Below are positions 24,436-34,388 of a stretch of 64,000 bases of DNA, one piece after another. Source of the stretch: Arthrobacter burdickii. Its GTDB lineage: Bacteria > Actinomycetota > Actinomycetes > Actinomycetales > Micrococcaceae. The notes beneath the pieces were generated by a model. It did not search any database. It saw only the letters and a program-made list of their open reading frames with translations, and was not told the DNA's origin. Location of the stretch: positions 124,001 to 188,000 of the forward strand of contig NZ_JAROCG010000001.1 of the NCBI RefSeq assembly GCF_030433645.1, read 5' to 3'. Within the stretch, counting starts at the first letter, position 1. Every line of letters begins with the position of its first letter. Both the position numbers and the translations under genes were made by a program.

Positions 24436-25554
24436 CTACTTGAGGTCGTCCTCGGTGTAGTAGCCGGTCTCCACGAGCGCGGTCTCGTAGTTGTCGACCG
24501 TGACGATCTCCGACTCGAGCAGGTAGGACGGGACGATCTTCTCGCCGTTGTCGTACGTCTCGGTGTCGTTGACCTCGGGCTCCTCGCCCTTCATGAGGGC
24601 GTCGACCATGGTGACGGCCTGCTTGCCGAGGTTGCGGACGTCCTTGAAGATCGTGGAGTACTGCTCGCCCGCGACGATGGACTTCACGGAGCCGACCTCG
24701 GCGTCCTGGCCCGTGACGACGGGGAGGTCGTCCGCGGAGTAGCCGCCGGAGGTCAGTGCCGAGATGATGCCGATGGAGAGGCCGTCGTACGGCGACAGGA
24801 CACCCTCGAGCTGTTCGCCGCCGCCGACGGTGAGCAGGTCCTCCATGCGGTCCTGCGCTGTGTCGGGCAGCCAGCGGAGGATCGCCGCCTGCTCGAAGTC
24901 GGTCTGGCCGCTGGGCACGCGGAGCACACCGCTGTCGAGGTAGGGCTGCAGGGTCTTGATGGCGCCGTCCCAGAAGAACTTCGCGTTGTTGTCATCGGGG
25001 CTGCCGGCGAAGAGCTCGACGTCGAAGGGACCCTTCTCGCCGGTCTCCTTGCCGTCGGCGTCGAGGATGCCGAGACCGATCAGCAGCGAGGTGGCCTGCT
25101 GGACGCCGACCTCCTCGTTGTCGAAGGTCGTGTAGTAGTCCACGGTGTCCGAGCCGTTGATCAGGCGGTCGTAGGCGATGACCGGGATGTCCTGTGATTC
25201 GGCCTGGTCGAGGACGCTCGTGAGGGTGGTGCCGTCGATCGAGGCGATCACGAGCGCCTTCACTCCGCCGTTGATCATGTTCTCGATCTGCGAGACCTGG
25301 GTGGGGATGTCGTCGTTCGCGTACTGGAGGTCCACCTCGTAGCCGAGCTCCTCGAGCTGGCTCTTGACGTTCTCGCCGTCGGCGATCCAGCGCTCGGACT
25401 GCTGCGTGGGCATGGCCACGCCGATCTTCGCGCCTTCGTTGGACCCGCCCTCGGCAGCGGCGTCGTCGCCGCCACCCCGGCTTCCACCGCAGGCGGTGAG
25501 GCTGAGGGTCAGGATGCTGGCGGCCGCGATGCCGGCCAGGTATTTCCGATTCAT
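24436..25554 (-). CDS. Multiple-monosaccharide ABC transporter, substrate-binding lipoprotein
   Basis: A 372-residue ChvE/MmsE/XylF-type sugar-binding lipoprotein. Lipobox SLTAC (Cys22) is followed by a Gly/Asp-rich linker. The binding fold begins [20 protein letters not shown] and includes [19 protein letters not shown] and [17 protein letters not shown], both typical of this group. ATG 25554 is the start of the signal peptide; an in-frame upstream ATG (25662) is ignored because it would precede the lipoprotein signal. It follows araA after 58 bases, so the transporter probably serves L-arabinose. Often named chvE or mmsE. Confidence 0.87.
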   Translation of the reverse strand: MNRKYLAGIAAASILTLSLTACGGSRGGGDDAAAEGGSNEGAKIGVAMPTQQSERWIADGENVKSQLEELGYEVDLQYANDDIPTQVSQIENMINGGVKALVIASIDGTTLTSVLDQAESQDIPVIAYDRLINGSDTVDYYTTFDNEEVGVQQATSLLIGLGILDADGKETGEKGPFDVELFAGSPDDNNAKFFWDGAIKTLQPYLDSGVLRVPSGQTDFEQAAILRWLPDTAQDRMEDLLTVGGGEQLEGVLSPYDGLSIGIISALTSGGYSADDLPVVTGQDAEVGSVKSIVAGEQYSTIFKDVRNLGKQAVTMVDALMKGEEPEVNDTETYDNGEKIVPSYLLESEIVTVDNYETALVETGYYTEDDLK

Positions 25555-25612
25555 GGTGCAACTTTCTCGAGTGGAGTGTCCGGCAACGTCGCCGGCTGTT
25601 GGTGGGGCGTTC

Positions 25613-27127
25613 CTACAGTTTTTGTGCCAGCCGGTAGTAGGCGGCGTTCCAGCGTAATTCACGCTGGAACTCCCGCAGCCTCGTGTCGGCGTCGATCCGC
25701 AGCAGTTCGACCTCGGCGATGTCCGCGAAGTCCTCGAAGACGTCGAGGCCTACGGCTGTGGTGAGGACGGTGTGGTGTGCTGCACCGGCACTGAGCCATG
25801 CCGCTGCGGAGGTCTCGAGGCTCGGCTCCGGCTTCCACACTGCGCGCGCGACCGGCAGGTTGGGGAGCGGGGCGTCGGGCGGGACGACCTCGACGGCATT
25901 GGCCGTGAGCCGGAAGCGGTCCCGCATGTCCGACATGGCGACGACGACGCCGGGCCCGGCGTCCGTGTCGAACACGAGGCGTACGGGGTCCTCCTTGCCG
26001 CCGATGCCGAGCGGGTGCACTTCGAGGGTGGGCTTCGACGTGGTCAGGGTGGGGCAGATCTCGAGCATGTGCGCTCCGAGGATCTTCTCCTCACCCGGCA
26101 CCAGGTGGTAGGTGTAGTCCTCCATGAGCGACGCACCGCCGGGCAGGCCCGCACCCATGACCTTGGCGGCCCGAACGAGGACGGCAGTCTTCCAGTCGCC
26201 CTCGGCGCCGAAGCCGTAGCCGCGTGCCATGAGCCGCTGGACGGCGAGTCCGGGCAGCTGCCGGAGCGCGCCGAGGTCCTCGAAGTTGGTGGTGAAGGCG
26301 CCGAAGCCGCCCTCCTCGAGGAAGGACAGCAGGCCGAGTTCCTGGCGTGCGCCGTAGCGCAGCGACTCGTGCCGTTCGCCACCGCGGCGCAGTTCGGGGA
26401 CGACATCGTACGTCTCCTCGTACTCGGCCACGAGCGCGTCGACGTCGGCATCGGACTGGGCCTCGACGGCCGCGACGAGCTCGTTGACGCCCCACGTGTT
26501 GATGGAGACGCCGAAGCGCAGCTCCGCCTCCGTCTTGTCGCCCTCCGTGACGGCGACGTTGCGCATGTTGTCACCGAAGCGGGCGACCTTGAGTTCGTGG
26601 ACCGCGGCCCAGCCCGCGGCCGCCCGCTGCCAGGAGGAGATCTTGGCGCATACGGACGCGTCCGACACGTGCCCGACGACGGTCTTCCGCGGGACGCCGA
26701 GGCGCGACTGGATGTACCCGAACTCGCGGTCGCCGTGGGCGGCCTGGTTGAGGTTCATGAAGTCGAAGTCGATCTCGTCCCAGGGCAGCGCGACGTTGAT
26801 CTGGGTGTGCAGGTGCAGCAGGGGCTTGCGCAGGGCGTCGAGGCCCGCGATCCACATCTTCGCGGGGCTGAAGGTGTGCATCCAGGCGATGACGCCGATG
26901 GCGTTGTCGGCGGCGTTGACCTCGAGCGCCATGCGCCGGATGGAGGTGGAGTCCTTGAGCGTCGGCTTCCAGACCACCTTCACGGGCAGGCCGGCCTCCC
27001 CGAGGATCCGGACGATCTCCTGGGACTGCTCGGCGACCTGCTGGAGCGTCTCCTCGCCGTAGAGGTCCTGGCTGCCGGTGAGGAACCAGACTTCGTAGGC
27101 GTCGAGGGTCGTGCTGAGGGGGCTCAT
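25613..27127 (-). CDS. araA: L-arabinose isomerase
   Basis: 504 residues, converting L-arabinose to L-ribulose. Recognised by [20 protein letters not shown] at the N terminus, [28 protein letters not shown], and the metal and substrate region [20 protein letters not shown] with the conserved Glu and His in [12 protein letters not shown]. The length is normal. ATG 27127 overlaps the araD stop by four bases. Third gene of araB-araD-araA. Confidence 0.96.
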   Translation of the reverse strand: MSPLSTTLDAYEVWFLTGSQDLYGEETLQQVAEQSQEIVRILGEAGLPVKVVWKPTLKDSTSIRRMALEVNAADNAIGVIAWMHTFSPAKMWIAGLDALRKPLLHLHTQINVALPWDEIDFDFMNLNQAAHGDREFGYIQSRLGVPRKTVVGHVSDASVCAKISSWQRAAAGWAAVHELKVARFGDNMRNVAVTEGDKTEAELRFGVSINTWGVNELVAAVEAQSDADVDALVAEYEETYDVVPELRRGGERHESLRYGARQELGLLSFLEEGGFGAFTTNFEDLGALRQLPGLAVQRLMARGYGFGAEGDWKTAVLVRAAKVMGAGLPGGASLMEDYTYHLVPGEEKILGAHMLEICPTLTTSKPTLEVHPLGIGGKEDPVRLVFDTDAGPGVVVAMSDMRDRFRLTANAVEVVPPDAPLPNLPVARAVWKPEPSLETSAAAWLSAGAAHHTVLTTAVGLDVFEDFADIAEVELLRIDADTRLREFQRELRWNAAYYRLAQKL

Positions 27128-27855
27128 GCGGGGGCTCCTGGAGTCGGGGACTGACCGTACACGTTCTGGTAGCGGTCGAAGAGTGAGTCGATGTGCTCGG
27201 ACTTGATGCCGGCCGGGGCGCCGAGTTGGCGGGAGATGTGGACGGTGCGTGCGACGTCCTCGAGCATGACGGCGGCCTTGACGGCGTCCTTCGCGTCCTT
27301 GCCGATCGTGAAGGGACCGTGGCTCTTCATCAGCACGCCGCGGGACCGGTGGTTCGTCAGCGTCTCGACGATGCCGCGGCCGATCGAGTCGTCGCCGATG
27401 ATCGCGAACGGACCCACCGGGATCTCGCCGCCGAACTCGTCGGCCATGGCGGTGATGACGCACGGGATCGGCTCGCCGCGCGCGGCCCACGCCACGGCGT
27501 AGGTGGAGTGCGTGTGCACCACCCCGCCGACGTCGGGCATGTTGCGGTAGACGTAGGCGTGCGCGGCGGTGTCGCTCGACGGCGAGCGCTCGGACCCGGG
27601 CGTTCCCTCGATGACGTTGCCGTCGAGGTCGCACAGGATCTGGTTCTCCGGCGTCAGCTCGTCGTAACTGACGCCGGAGGGCTTGATGACGAACAGGTTC
27701 GCTCCCGGGACGCGGCCGGAGACGTTGCCGCCCGTCCAGACCACGAGTCCGTAGCGCACGAGTTCGGCGTGCAGGGCGGCGACGTCCTTCCGGACGTCGC
27801 CGATGGCGGCCTCGACCTCGGGGCTGAAGGTGCCTGCAGGCGATACGGGGCTCAT
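27124..27855 (-). CDS. araD: L-ribulose-5-phosphate 4-epimerase
   Basis: A 243-residue class II aldolase-fold epimerase making D-xylulose 5-phosphate from L-ribulose 5-phosphate. The zinc site is visible ([13 protein letters not shown]) with the later His in [18 protein letters not shown] and [12 protein letters not shown] mark the phosphate pocket. It overlaps araB and araA by ATGA at both ends. Confidence 0.95.
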   Translation of the reverse strand: MSPVSPAGTFSPEVEAAIGDVRKDVAALHAELVRYGLVVWTGGNVSGRVPGANLFVIKPSGVSYDELTPENQILCDLDGNVIEGTPGSERSPSSDTAAHAYVYRNMPDVGGVVHTHSTYAVAWAARGEPIPCVITAMADEFGGEIPVGPFAIIGDDSIGRGIVETLTNHRSRGVLMKSHGPFTIGKDAKDAVKAAVMLEDVARTVHISRQLGAPAGIKSEHIDSLFDRYQNVYGQSPTPGAPA

Positions 27856-29567
27856 GCCGACACCGCCTGGGGGGAGCGGGCCGAACGGCGCAGGGCCTTG
27901 AGCCGGTGCATGACGTCGTTGGTGCCGCGGCCGAAGTAGTCGTGCAGTTCGGTGTACTCGCGGTACAGGGCGTCGTAGGCGGCGGCGCGGTCCGCGTCGG
28001 GGGTGTAGGCGGCGCGGTTCAGGCGGCCCATCGCGGCGGCTGCCGCGTGGATGTCCTCGTAGGCGCCGGCAGCCACGGCGGCATGGATCGCGGAGCCGAG
28101 GGCCGGCCCCTGGGAACTGCCGATGACGGAGATGGGCAGGTTGAGCACGTCGGCGTAGACCTGCATGAGGAACGGGTTGCGGATGAGGCCGCCGGCGGCG
28201 ACGAACTCGGTGACGGGCACGCCGGCGGCGTTGAACGTCTCCACGATCTTGCGTGTCCCGAAGGCCGTCGATTCCAGGAGTGCGCGGTAGACCTCGTGCG
28301 GCTTCGTGGCAAGGGTCAGGCCCACGATGGTGCCCGAGAGTTCGTGGTCCACGAGGACGGAGCGGTTGCCGGAGTGCCAGTCGAGGGCGACGAGTCCGTG
28401 CGCGCCCACGGGCTCGTCCTGCGCCTGCTCCGTCAGGTACTCGTGCACGCTCTGGCCCTGGGCGGTGGCGGCGTCCCGGATCTCGCCGGGCACCTGGTTC
28501 GCGACGAACCAGGCGAAGATGTCGCCGACGCCGGACTGGCCGGCCTCGTAGCCGTAGAAGCCCTCGACGATGCCGCCGTCGACGACGCCGCACATGCCCG
28601 GCACCTCGCTCAGCCGGTCGGAGTTCATGACGTGGCAGGTCGAGGTCCCCATGATGGCCACCATCTGGCCGGGGTCCGTGGCCTGCGCTGCGGGGGCCGT
28701 GACGTGGGCGTCGACGTTCCCGACGGCCACCGCGATCCCTGCCGGCAGGCCCGTCCACCCGGCGGCCTCCTCGGAGAGCGAGCCCGCCTTCGAGGCGAGG
28801 GCGCCGATGGTGTGGTCCACCTTCTCGCGGGCGAAGCCTGCGAACTCGGGGTTGAGCGCGGCGAGGAACTCCTCGGACGGGTAGGCGCCGTCCTGGTAGA
28901 TCCCCTTGTACCCGGCGGTGCACGCGTTGCGCACGTACTCCCCCGTGAGCTGCCAGACGATCCAGTCGGCCGCTTCCACCCAGTGGTCCATGAGGTCGTA
29001 CAGCTCACGGTCCTCCTCGAGCAGCTGCAGCCCCTTCGCGAACTCCCATTCGCTGGAGATCAGGCCGCCGTAGCGGGGCAGCCATGCCTCGCCGCGCTCG
29101 GCGGCGAGTTCGTTGATGCGGTTGGCCTGGCCCTGCGCCGCATGGTGCTTCCACAGCTTCACGTAGGCGTGCGGCCGGCCCTCGTAGCCGGGAACCTCGT
29201 TCAGAGGGGTGCCGTCGGCGAGGGTGGGCACCATGGTGCAGGCCGTGAAGTCCGTGGCGATGCCGATGACGTCCTGCGGGTCGATACCTGCCTCCTGGAC
29301 CGCGGCCGGCACGGCGGAGCGGAGCACATCGACGTAGTCGGACGGAACCTGGAGGGCCCATTCGGGCGGAAGCTGCTCACCGGTCGCTGCGAGGGTCGAG
29401 TCCATGACCGCGTGCGGGTATTCGAGCGTCGAGGCGCCGAGTTCGGCGCCGTCGGAGACGCGGACGACGACGGCGCGCCCGGACAGGGTGCCGTAGTCGA
29501 CGCCGATGACGTAGGTGGGCCTGTCGGCCGCGGTCGTGGCGGGTGTGCCCGTGGTGGAGTCACTCAA
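27852..29567 (-). CDS. araB: Ribulokinase
   Basis: A 571-residue FGGY-family kinase phosphorylating L-ribulose. It shows the ATPase-fold start [35 protein letters not shown], and the C-terminal [20 protein letters not shown] of FGGY kinases. The start is a rare TTG at 29567 with GAGG about nine bases before it; the GTG four bases later is out of frame. First gene of the operon, 66 bases below a near-palindromic operator. Confidence 0.94.
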   Translation of the reverse strand: MSDSTTGTPATTAADRPTYVIGVDYGTLSGRAVVVRVSDGAELGASTLEYPHAVMDSTLAATGEQLPPEWALQVPSDYVDVLRSAVPAAVQEAGIDPQDVIGIATDFTACTMVPTLADGTPLNEVPGYEGRPHAYVKLWKHHAAQGQANRINELAAERGEAWLPRYGGLISSEWEFAKGLQLLEEDRELYDLMDHWVEAADWIVWQLTGEYVRNACTAGYKGIYQDGAYPSEEFLAALNPEFAGFAREKVDHTIGALASKAGSLSEEAAGWTGLPAGIAVAVGNVDAHVTAPAAQATDPGQMVAIMGTSTCHVMNSDRLSEVPGMCGVVDGGIVEGFYGYEAGQSGVGDIFAWFVANQVPGEIRDAATAQGQSVHEYLTEQAQDEPVGAHGLVALDWHSGNRSVLVDHELSGTIVGLTLATKPHEVYRALLESTAFGTRKIVETFNAAGVPVTEFVAAGGLIRNPFLMQVYADVLNLPISVIGSSQGPALGSAIHAAVAAGAYEDIHAAAAAMGRLNRAAYTPDADRAAAYDALYREYTELHDYFGRGTNDVMHRLKALRRSARSPQAVSA

Positions 29568-29632
29568 GGGAAGGACCTCTTTGTTCTTCTCGAGACCGCG
29601 CTGCGGTTCTCTGGTGGATCGTCGGTGCTGCC

Positions 29633-29648
29633 ATGTGACCGTTCACAT
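29633..29648 (-). promoter_or_regulatory. Probable LacI-type (AraR) operator of the ara operon
   Basis: ATGTGACCGTTCACAT: arms ATGTGA/TCACAT around a central CG, symmetric at 14 of 16 bases. It sits just downstream of the predicted transcription start (about 29653), where bound repressor would block elongation or open-complex formation. It is the type of site used by LacI-family arabinose repressors; the LacI gene immediately upstream is the natural partner. Confidence 0.7.
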
Positions 29649-29659
29649 CGGCGCTCACC

Positions 29660-29690
29660 AGTCTAGGGGAGCGCCGGTGGGGTATGTCAA
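29660..29690 (-). promoter_or_regulatory. Promoter of araBDA-mms
   Basis: Minus strand: -35 TTGACA (29690-29685) and -10 TAGACT (29665-29660). Both hexamers are excellent, though the spacer is long (19 bases). It would drive araB, araD, araA and probably the downstream transporter genes. Confidence 0.7.
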
Positions 29691-29746
29691 TGGCCCTGCT
29701 TCGACTGCGTCCAGGAGTGAACCGACAGCCCGCCCCGTCGGGTCCG

Positions 29747-30838
29747 TCAGGCCGGCGCCTTCGCCGTCGACGCCCGGACGACGAGTTCCGGGACCACGTC
29801 CTGCGGGGTCCCGGCGGGGTCGGCATCCGTGCCCGCTCTCGCCTCGCCGATGAGCGCGAGCAGCCTGGCGACGCAGCGCCTGCCGAGCTCGGGGAAGTCC
29901 TGCCGGACGGTGGTGAGCGGGGGCCAGTAGTGCGCGGCCTCGGGGACGTCGTCGAAGCCCACCACGCTCACGTCCTCCGGGACGCGGCGCCCGGCCTCCC
30001 GGAAGGCGTGGAGCAGTCCGAGTGCCATCTGGTCGTTGGACGAGAAGACCGCGGTGACCCCCCTGTCCTTCGCGAGGGCGAGCCCTGCCCGGTACCCCGA
30101 CTCCGCGGTCCAGTCCCCCGACAGCTGGAGCTCCGGATCGCAGCCCCAGGCCTCCATCTCGCCGCAGTACCCGCGCACACGCGCCTCCGTCTCGAACCAG
30201 CCGTCCGGACCGGCGACGTGCACGATCCGTCGGTGCCCCAGTTCGAGCAGGTGGCGCGTCGCGAGGGCGGCGCCTCCCGACTGGTCCATCGACAGCCGGT
30301 GGTCCCCCTGGGCCCGCGGTGAGTGCACGGTCACGAACGGGAGGCTGATGGACAGGCGCCCGATCTCACCGAGGGCCTGCATCTGCGGTGCCAAGATGAC
30401 GAGCCCGTCGACCCCGTGGGCGAGCAGGCGGTCCAGCGCGGAGCGGATCGAACCGGCGTCCATGGCGTCGAGGTGCGCGACGTCGACGGCGTACCCCGCC
30501 TCCCGAGCCGCGCTGTCGATCGCCTGCAGGCTGGCGGCGGGCCCGTACTCGAAGCCCTTGCCCACCAGCACTCCGATGGTGGTGGAGCGGCTGGTTACGA
30601 GGGCGCGGGCGGCCCTGTTCGGGCGGAAGCTGAGCTCGTCCATGGCGGCCAGGACGCGGTCCCGCGTCTCGGCCCGCAGGCTCGGGTGCCCGTTGAGGAC
30701 CCGTGACACGGTCTGGTGCGAGACGCCGGCGCGGCGGGCTACGTCCCTGATGTTCGCGGCGCGACCGGTGTCCGCCTGCCGCGTCCGCTCCCCGGGCGCT
30801 GCCTCCGGAGGGCCGGCCGCGTCAGTGGGAGTCGACAA
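29747..30838 (-). CDS. LacI-family transcriptional regulator, probable arabinose repressor
   Basis: About 363 residues. The helix-turn-helix (IRDVARRAGVSHQTVSRVLNG, about residues 30-50) is followed by the hinge region and a sugar-binding core (VDGLVILAPQ, GPDGWFETEARVRGY, VSVVGFDDVPEA). It lies directly above the ara operator and genes on the same strand, so it most likely senses L-arabinose or a derivative. No ATG or GTG fits; the best start is TTG 30838, which gives a 29-residue lead-in and overlaps the end of the nitrilase gene by 17 bases. The exact start is uncertain. Confidence 0.8.
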   Translation of the reverse strand: MSTPTDAAGPPEAAPGERTRQADTGRAANIRDVARRAGVSHQTVSRVLNGHPSLRAETRDRVLAAMDELSFRPNRAARALVTSRSTTIGVLVGKGFEYGPAASLQAIDSAAREAGYAVDVAHLDAMDAGSIRSALDRLLAHGVDGLVILAPQMQALGEIGRLSISLPFVTVHSPRAQGDHRLSMDQSGGAALATRHLLELGHRRIVHVAGPDGWFETEARVRGYCGEMEAWGCDPELQLSGDWTAESGYRAGLALAKDRGVTAVFSSNDQMALGLLHAFREAGRRVPEDVSVVGFDDVPEAAHYWPPLTTVRQDFPELGRRCVARLLALIGEARAGTDADPAGTPQDVVPELVVRASTAKAPA

Positions 30839-31628
30839 TGCTGTCGTTCCGGGCGAAGCGCCGGTTCCGGAGCACCGGCAGGAACTCGCGGACGTCGTCG
30901 ACCCTGCGGCGGGTGACCTCCGCCGTGGCGAGGCCACGCTGCTCGTCCTCGAGGTGCACCTGCGGGACACCCATCGGATCGATGATGGCCGAGTGGCCGA
31001 TCGTGTGGCCGCTGGACGTCCCGGCCGCGGCCACCCAGAGGGTGTTCTCGATGGCGCGCGCCTTCAGCAGTGTCTCCCAGTGCTCGATCTTGTGCTCGCC
31101 CTTGAACCAGGCCGCCGGGACGCAGATCAGGTCCGCCCCGGCGTCGGCGAGGGCGCGCGCGAGCTCGGGGAACCGGAGGTCGTAGCAGGTCATGAGGCCC
31201 ACCCGGACGTCGCCGAGATCGGCGATCTTGATGCCGCCGTCGCCCGGCTTGATGCGCGTGGACTCGGAGTAGCTGAAGGCGTCGAAGAGGTGGAGCTTGC
31301 GATAGGTGTCCACGATGCGGCCCGTCGCGTCGATCAGGACGAGCGTGTTGAAGGGCCGCTCCTCGCCGCTCGGCTCGTAGCCTCCGGCGACGACGGCGAT
31401 GCCGTGCTCGGCGGCGAGGAAGGACAGTTGCTGGACGAAGGAGCTCCAGTCGGCGTCGACCGCCTCCCGCAGCGAACCCTTCACCTCACCCATCGAGAAC
31501 ATCGACTCCTCGGGGAAGACGATCAGCCCCGAACCCGCGGCACCCGCCTCCGCGGCGAGTTCCCGCATGACGGCGAGATTCGCCTGGACGTCCCCACCCG
31601 GCCTGAACTGACCAACGCTGACCTTCAT
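30822..31628 (-). CDS. Carbon-nitrogen hydrolase (nitrilase superfamily)
   Basis: 268 residues with the Glu-Lys-Cys triad of the nitrilase/amidase fold: Glu40 in VFPEESM, Lys111 in YRKLHLFDAF, and Cys148 in LMTCYDLRFPEL. It hydrolyses C-N bonds of small amides; the Nit2/omega-amidase-like subgroup is a reasonable guess, but the substrate is unknown. ATG 31628 is the only good start. It reads into the LacI gene with an overlap, so the two may be cotranscribed. Confidence 0.85.
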   Translation of the reverse strand: MKVSVGQFRPGGDVQANLAVMRELAAEAGAAGSGLIVFPEESMFSMGEVKGSLREAVDADWSSFVQQLSFLAAEHGIAVVAGGYEPSGEERPFNTLVLIDATGRIVDTYRKLHLFDAFSYSESTRIKPGDGGIKIADLGDVRVGLMTCYDLRFPELARALADAGADLICVPAAWFKGEHKIEHWETLLKARAIENTLWVAAAGTSSGHTIGHSAIIDPMGVPQVHLEDEQRGLATAEVTRRRVDDVREFLPVLRNRRFARNDSIVDSH

Positions 31629-31703
31629 GATGCCGCCCTCATCCTTGTGCCTTTTCTCCAGCGTACAGACTCGCGCCCAGCACGGCGGAGTAGCCTTCTC
31701 CCC

Positions 31704-32210
31704 ATGAGGAACCCGAGGACGAGCAGGCGCGTGGAACCCGGACCCGGGCAGGAGTCCGTCTGGGACTACCCGAGGCCTCCCCGCCTGGAGCGGACGCCCG
31801 CGGTCATCGAGGTGCATTTCGGCGGACGGCTGGTCATCAGCACGAGCGACGCCGTGCGGGTGCTCGAGACCAGCCACCCGCCCGTCTACTACCTGCCGAT
31901 CGCCGACTTCGCACCCGGCGCGCTCGTGCCCGTCGAGGGCACCTCGCACTGCGAGTTCAAGGGCACGGCCGGCTATTTCGACGTCGTCGCAGGACCTGAG
32001 CGCAGTCCGCGCGCCGCCTGGACCTACCCCACACCGGTTCCGGGGTACGAGGACCTTGCCACCCGCGCCGCCGTCTACCCGTCGCGGATGGACGAGTGCA
32101 CCGTCGACGGCGAGCGGGTCCGATCCCAGGAGGGCGACTTCTACGGCGGCTGGATCACCGCCGCCGTCGTGGGACCCTTCAAGGGCGGCGCGGGGACCTG
32201 GGGCTGGTAG
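31704..32210 (+). CDS. DUF427 domain protein
   Basis: 168 residues. It shows VWDYPRPPRLERT, VYYLPIADFAPGAL and HCEFKGTAGYFDVV, the known DUF427 signature stretches; the function is unknown. TAGCCT (31691-31696) is seven bases before ATG 31704, consistent with a leaderless transcript, and there is no Shine-Dalgarno sequence. Convergent with purA, 27 bases apart. Confidence 0.85.
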   Translation: MRNPRTSRRVEPGPGQESVWDYPRPPRLERTPAVIEVHFGGRLVISTSDAVRVLETSHPPVYYLPIADFAPGALVPVEGTSHCEFKGTAGYFDVVAGPERSPRAAWTYPTPVPGYEDLATRAAVYPSRMDECTVDGERVRSQEGDFYGGWITAAVVGPFKGGAGTWGW

Positions 32211-32237
32211 CCCCGGGCCCGGTCCGGTGTCCGGAGG

Positions 32238-33527
32238 TCAGCCGCCGATCAGGTCGTTGACCACGATGGTCTGGTCGCGGTCGGGCCCGACGCCGATGGC
32301 GGAGAACCGGGTGCCGGACAGCTTCTCGAGCGCTCGGACGTAGGTCTGCGCGTTGTCCGGCAGGTCCTCGATGGTCCGGGCTCCCGTGATGTCCTCGGTC
32401 CAGCCGTCGAAGTACTCGAAGATCGGCTTCGCGTGGTGGAACTCGGTCTGGGTCATGGGCATCTCGTCGTGGCGCACGCCGTCGACGTCGTACGCCACGC
32501 ACACCGGGATGGTCTCGATACCGGTGAGGACATCGAGCTTGGTGACGAAGTAGTCGGTGAAGCCGTTGACGCGCGAGGCGTGGCGCGCCAGCACGGCGTC
32601 GTACCAGCCGCACCGGCGGGGGCGGCCGGTGTTCACGCCGAACTCGCCGCCGGTCTTCTGCAGGTACAGGCCCATCTCGTCGAAGAGCTCCGTGGGGAAC
32701 GGGCCGGCGCCGACGCGGGTCGTGTAGGCCTTGATGATGCCGATCGAGCGGGAGATGCGCGTGGGGCCGATGCCCGAGCCGACGGACGCGCCGCCGGCCG
32801 TGGGGTTCGACGACGTCACGAAGGGGTAGGTGCCATGGTCGACGTCGAGGAACGTCGCCTGGCCGCCCTCCATGAGGACCACCTTGCCGGCGTCGAGCGC
32901 CTCGTTGAGCACGAACGTGGAGTCGATGACGAGGGGCTTGAGCCGCTCGGCGAAGGACAGGAAGTACTCCACGACCTCCTCGACCTCGACGTTGCGCCGG
33001 TTGTAGACCTTGACCAGCAGTTCGTTCTTCTGCTTGAGGGATCCCTCCACCTTCTGGCGCAGGATCGACTCGTCGAAGACGTCCTGCACGCGCAGGCCGA
33101 GGCGTGCCACCTTGTCCATGTACGCGGGGCCGATGCCGCGGCCCGTGGTGCCGATGGCACGCTTGCCGAGGAAGCGTTCGGTGACCTTGTCCAGCACCTG
33201 GTGGTACGGGGCCACCAGGTGGGCATTGGCGGACACGCGCAGCCTCGAGGTGTCCGCGCCGCGGGCCTTGAGCCCGTCGATCTCCTCGAAGAGGGCCTCG
33301 AGGTTGATGACGCAGCCGTTGCCGATGATCGGGATCGCGTTGGGGCTGAGGATGCCGGCGGGAAGGAGCTTCAGCTCGTACTTCTCACCGCCGACGACGA
33401 CGGTGTGCCCGGCGTTGTTACCGCCGTTCGGCTTCACGACGTAGTCGACCCGGCCGCCCAGCAGGTCAGTGGCCTTGCCCTTACCCTCGTCGCCCCACTG
33501 GGCTCCGACAATGACGATTGCTGGCAT
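32238..33527 (-). CDS. purA: Adenylosuccinate synthase
   Basis: A 429-residue GTP-dependent enzyme that condenses IMP with aspartate in AMP synthesis. Clear motifs are [20 protein letters not shown] (phosphate loop and catalytic Asp), [26 protein letters not shown], and the GTP-recognition stretch KLDVLTG. ATG 33527 is used; an upstream in-frame ATG (33542) would add five residues before the conserved start. Confidence 0.97.
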   Translation of the reverse strand: MPAIVIVGAQWGDEGKGKATDLLGGRVDYVVKPNGGNNAGHTVVVGGEKYELKLLPAGILSPNAIPIIGNGCVINLEALFEEIDGLKARGADTSRLRVSANAHLVAPYHQVLDKVTERFLGKRAIGTTGRGIGPAYMDKVARLGLRVQDVFDESILRQKVEGSLKQKNELLVKVYNRRNVEVEEVVEYFLSFAERLKPLVIDSTFVLNEALDAGKVVLMEGGQATFLDVDHGTYPFVTSSNPTAGGASVGSGIGPTRISRSIGIIKAYTTRVGAGPFPTELFDEMGLYLQKTGGEFGVNTGRPRRCGWYDAVLARHASRVNGFTDYFVTKLDVLTGIETIPVCVAYDVDGVRHDEMPMTQTEFHHAKPIFEYFDGWTEDITGARTIEDLPDNAQTYVRALEKLSGTRFSAIGVGPDRDQTIVVNDLIGG

Positions 33528-33734
33528 GGGATCCTCCCCCATTCGGTACGGCCCTTCCCGCGCCGCGGAGAAGTACGCCGTGCATCAGAACGCCCCAACC
33601 GTCCGCACGGTGTGCGCGGTCACTGGGGCTCTTACCATCCGAGTTTAGCCGAGCCGCTCCGGGGGCGCCGAAAATCGTGGCGCACGGCGGGTGCCGCCGC
33701 GGCTGCACGCGCCAGGTCCCGTGCACAATGGGGC

Positions 33735-34337
33735 ATGGACCGCTTCGAAGGACACATCGCCGGCATCGGCACCGCCTCGGGCACCAGGCTGGTGATCGGC
33801 CGCTGGGACACGTCCCCGTTCGGCGCCTTCACCGACGTCATGATGGAGGATGCGGCGGGCCACCGCACACTGCTCGCTCCGACCCGGGACGTGGCGGACT
33901 ACGTCGGCGCAACTTACGCGTTCGACGACGTCGTGCTCTCGCCGATCACCTCGACGCTGACGTGCGACCGCCTCGCCGTGGAGGCCGGGGACCTCCGGGT
34001 CCTCGCCGAGATCGGGGCCGTCACGCTGCTCGGACGGCTCCTCGGCCTCGTTCCGCCCCGCCTGGCCACGCACCCGCGCTGGCTGGCGCTGGTCAACCCG
34101 GTGGCGTCGGTCCTGGTGAAGGGCGTCGCGACCGCCGGCTCCGCCGGACAGGGCCGCACGGAGTACTACGGCGTCACGTCGGCGCGGGTGATCGCACGGG
34201 TGGCGGCAACCTGGCGCGGCTCCGACCTGGGTGCGCTCGCCCCCGTGAGTCCGCCCGTGCGGTTCGGCTTCAGTTCCGCCCCTGCGCGGCCGCAACTGGT
34301 GGCCGTGACCACGACGATCCGCCGCCCGGAGCACTGA
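33735..34337 (+). CDS. Hypothetical protein
   Basis: 200 residues, soluble, no family recognised. The N-terminal 100 residues look like a beta-rich domain (GTRLVIGRWDTSPFG, HRTLLAPTRDVADYVGATYA). A mildly hydrophobic segment follows (LVNPVASVLVKGVATAG), and then YYGVTSARVIARVAATWRG. ATG 33735 has CACAAT five bases upstream (33724-33729), suggesting a leaderless start. Codon use and GC at third positions look like its neighbours, so it is probably real and native. Confidence 0.65.
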   Translation: MDRFEGHIAGIGTASGTRLVIGRWDTSPFGAFTDVMMEDAAGHRTLLAPTRDVADYVGATYAFDDVVLSPITSTLTCDRLAVEAGDLRVLAEIGAVTLLGRLLGLVPPRLATHPRWLALVNPVASVLVKGVATAGSAGQGRTEYYGVTSARVIARVAATWRGSDLGALAPVSPPVRFGFSSAPARPQLVAVTTTIRRPEH

Positions 34338-34352
34338 GTCGGTCGGTCCTGG

Positions 34353-34388
34353 GTCAGCCGGTCTGTCAGCCGGTCTGTCAGCCGGTCG
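34353..34388. repeat. 12-bp tandem repeat, three copies
   Basis: GTCAGCCGGTCT/G occurs three times back to back across the stop codon of the S1 protease gene. Each unit carries the same TGA on the minus strand, so the reading frame ends at the first copy whatever the number of repeats. Confidence 0.9.
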
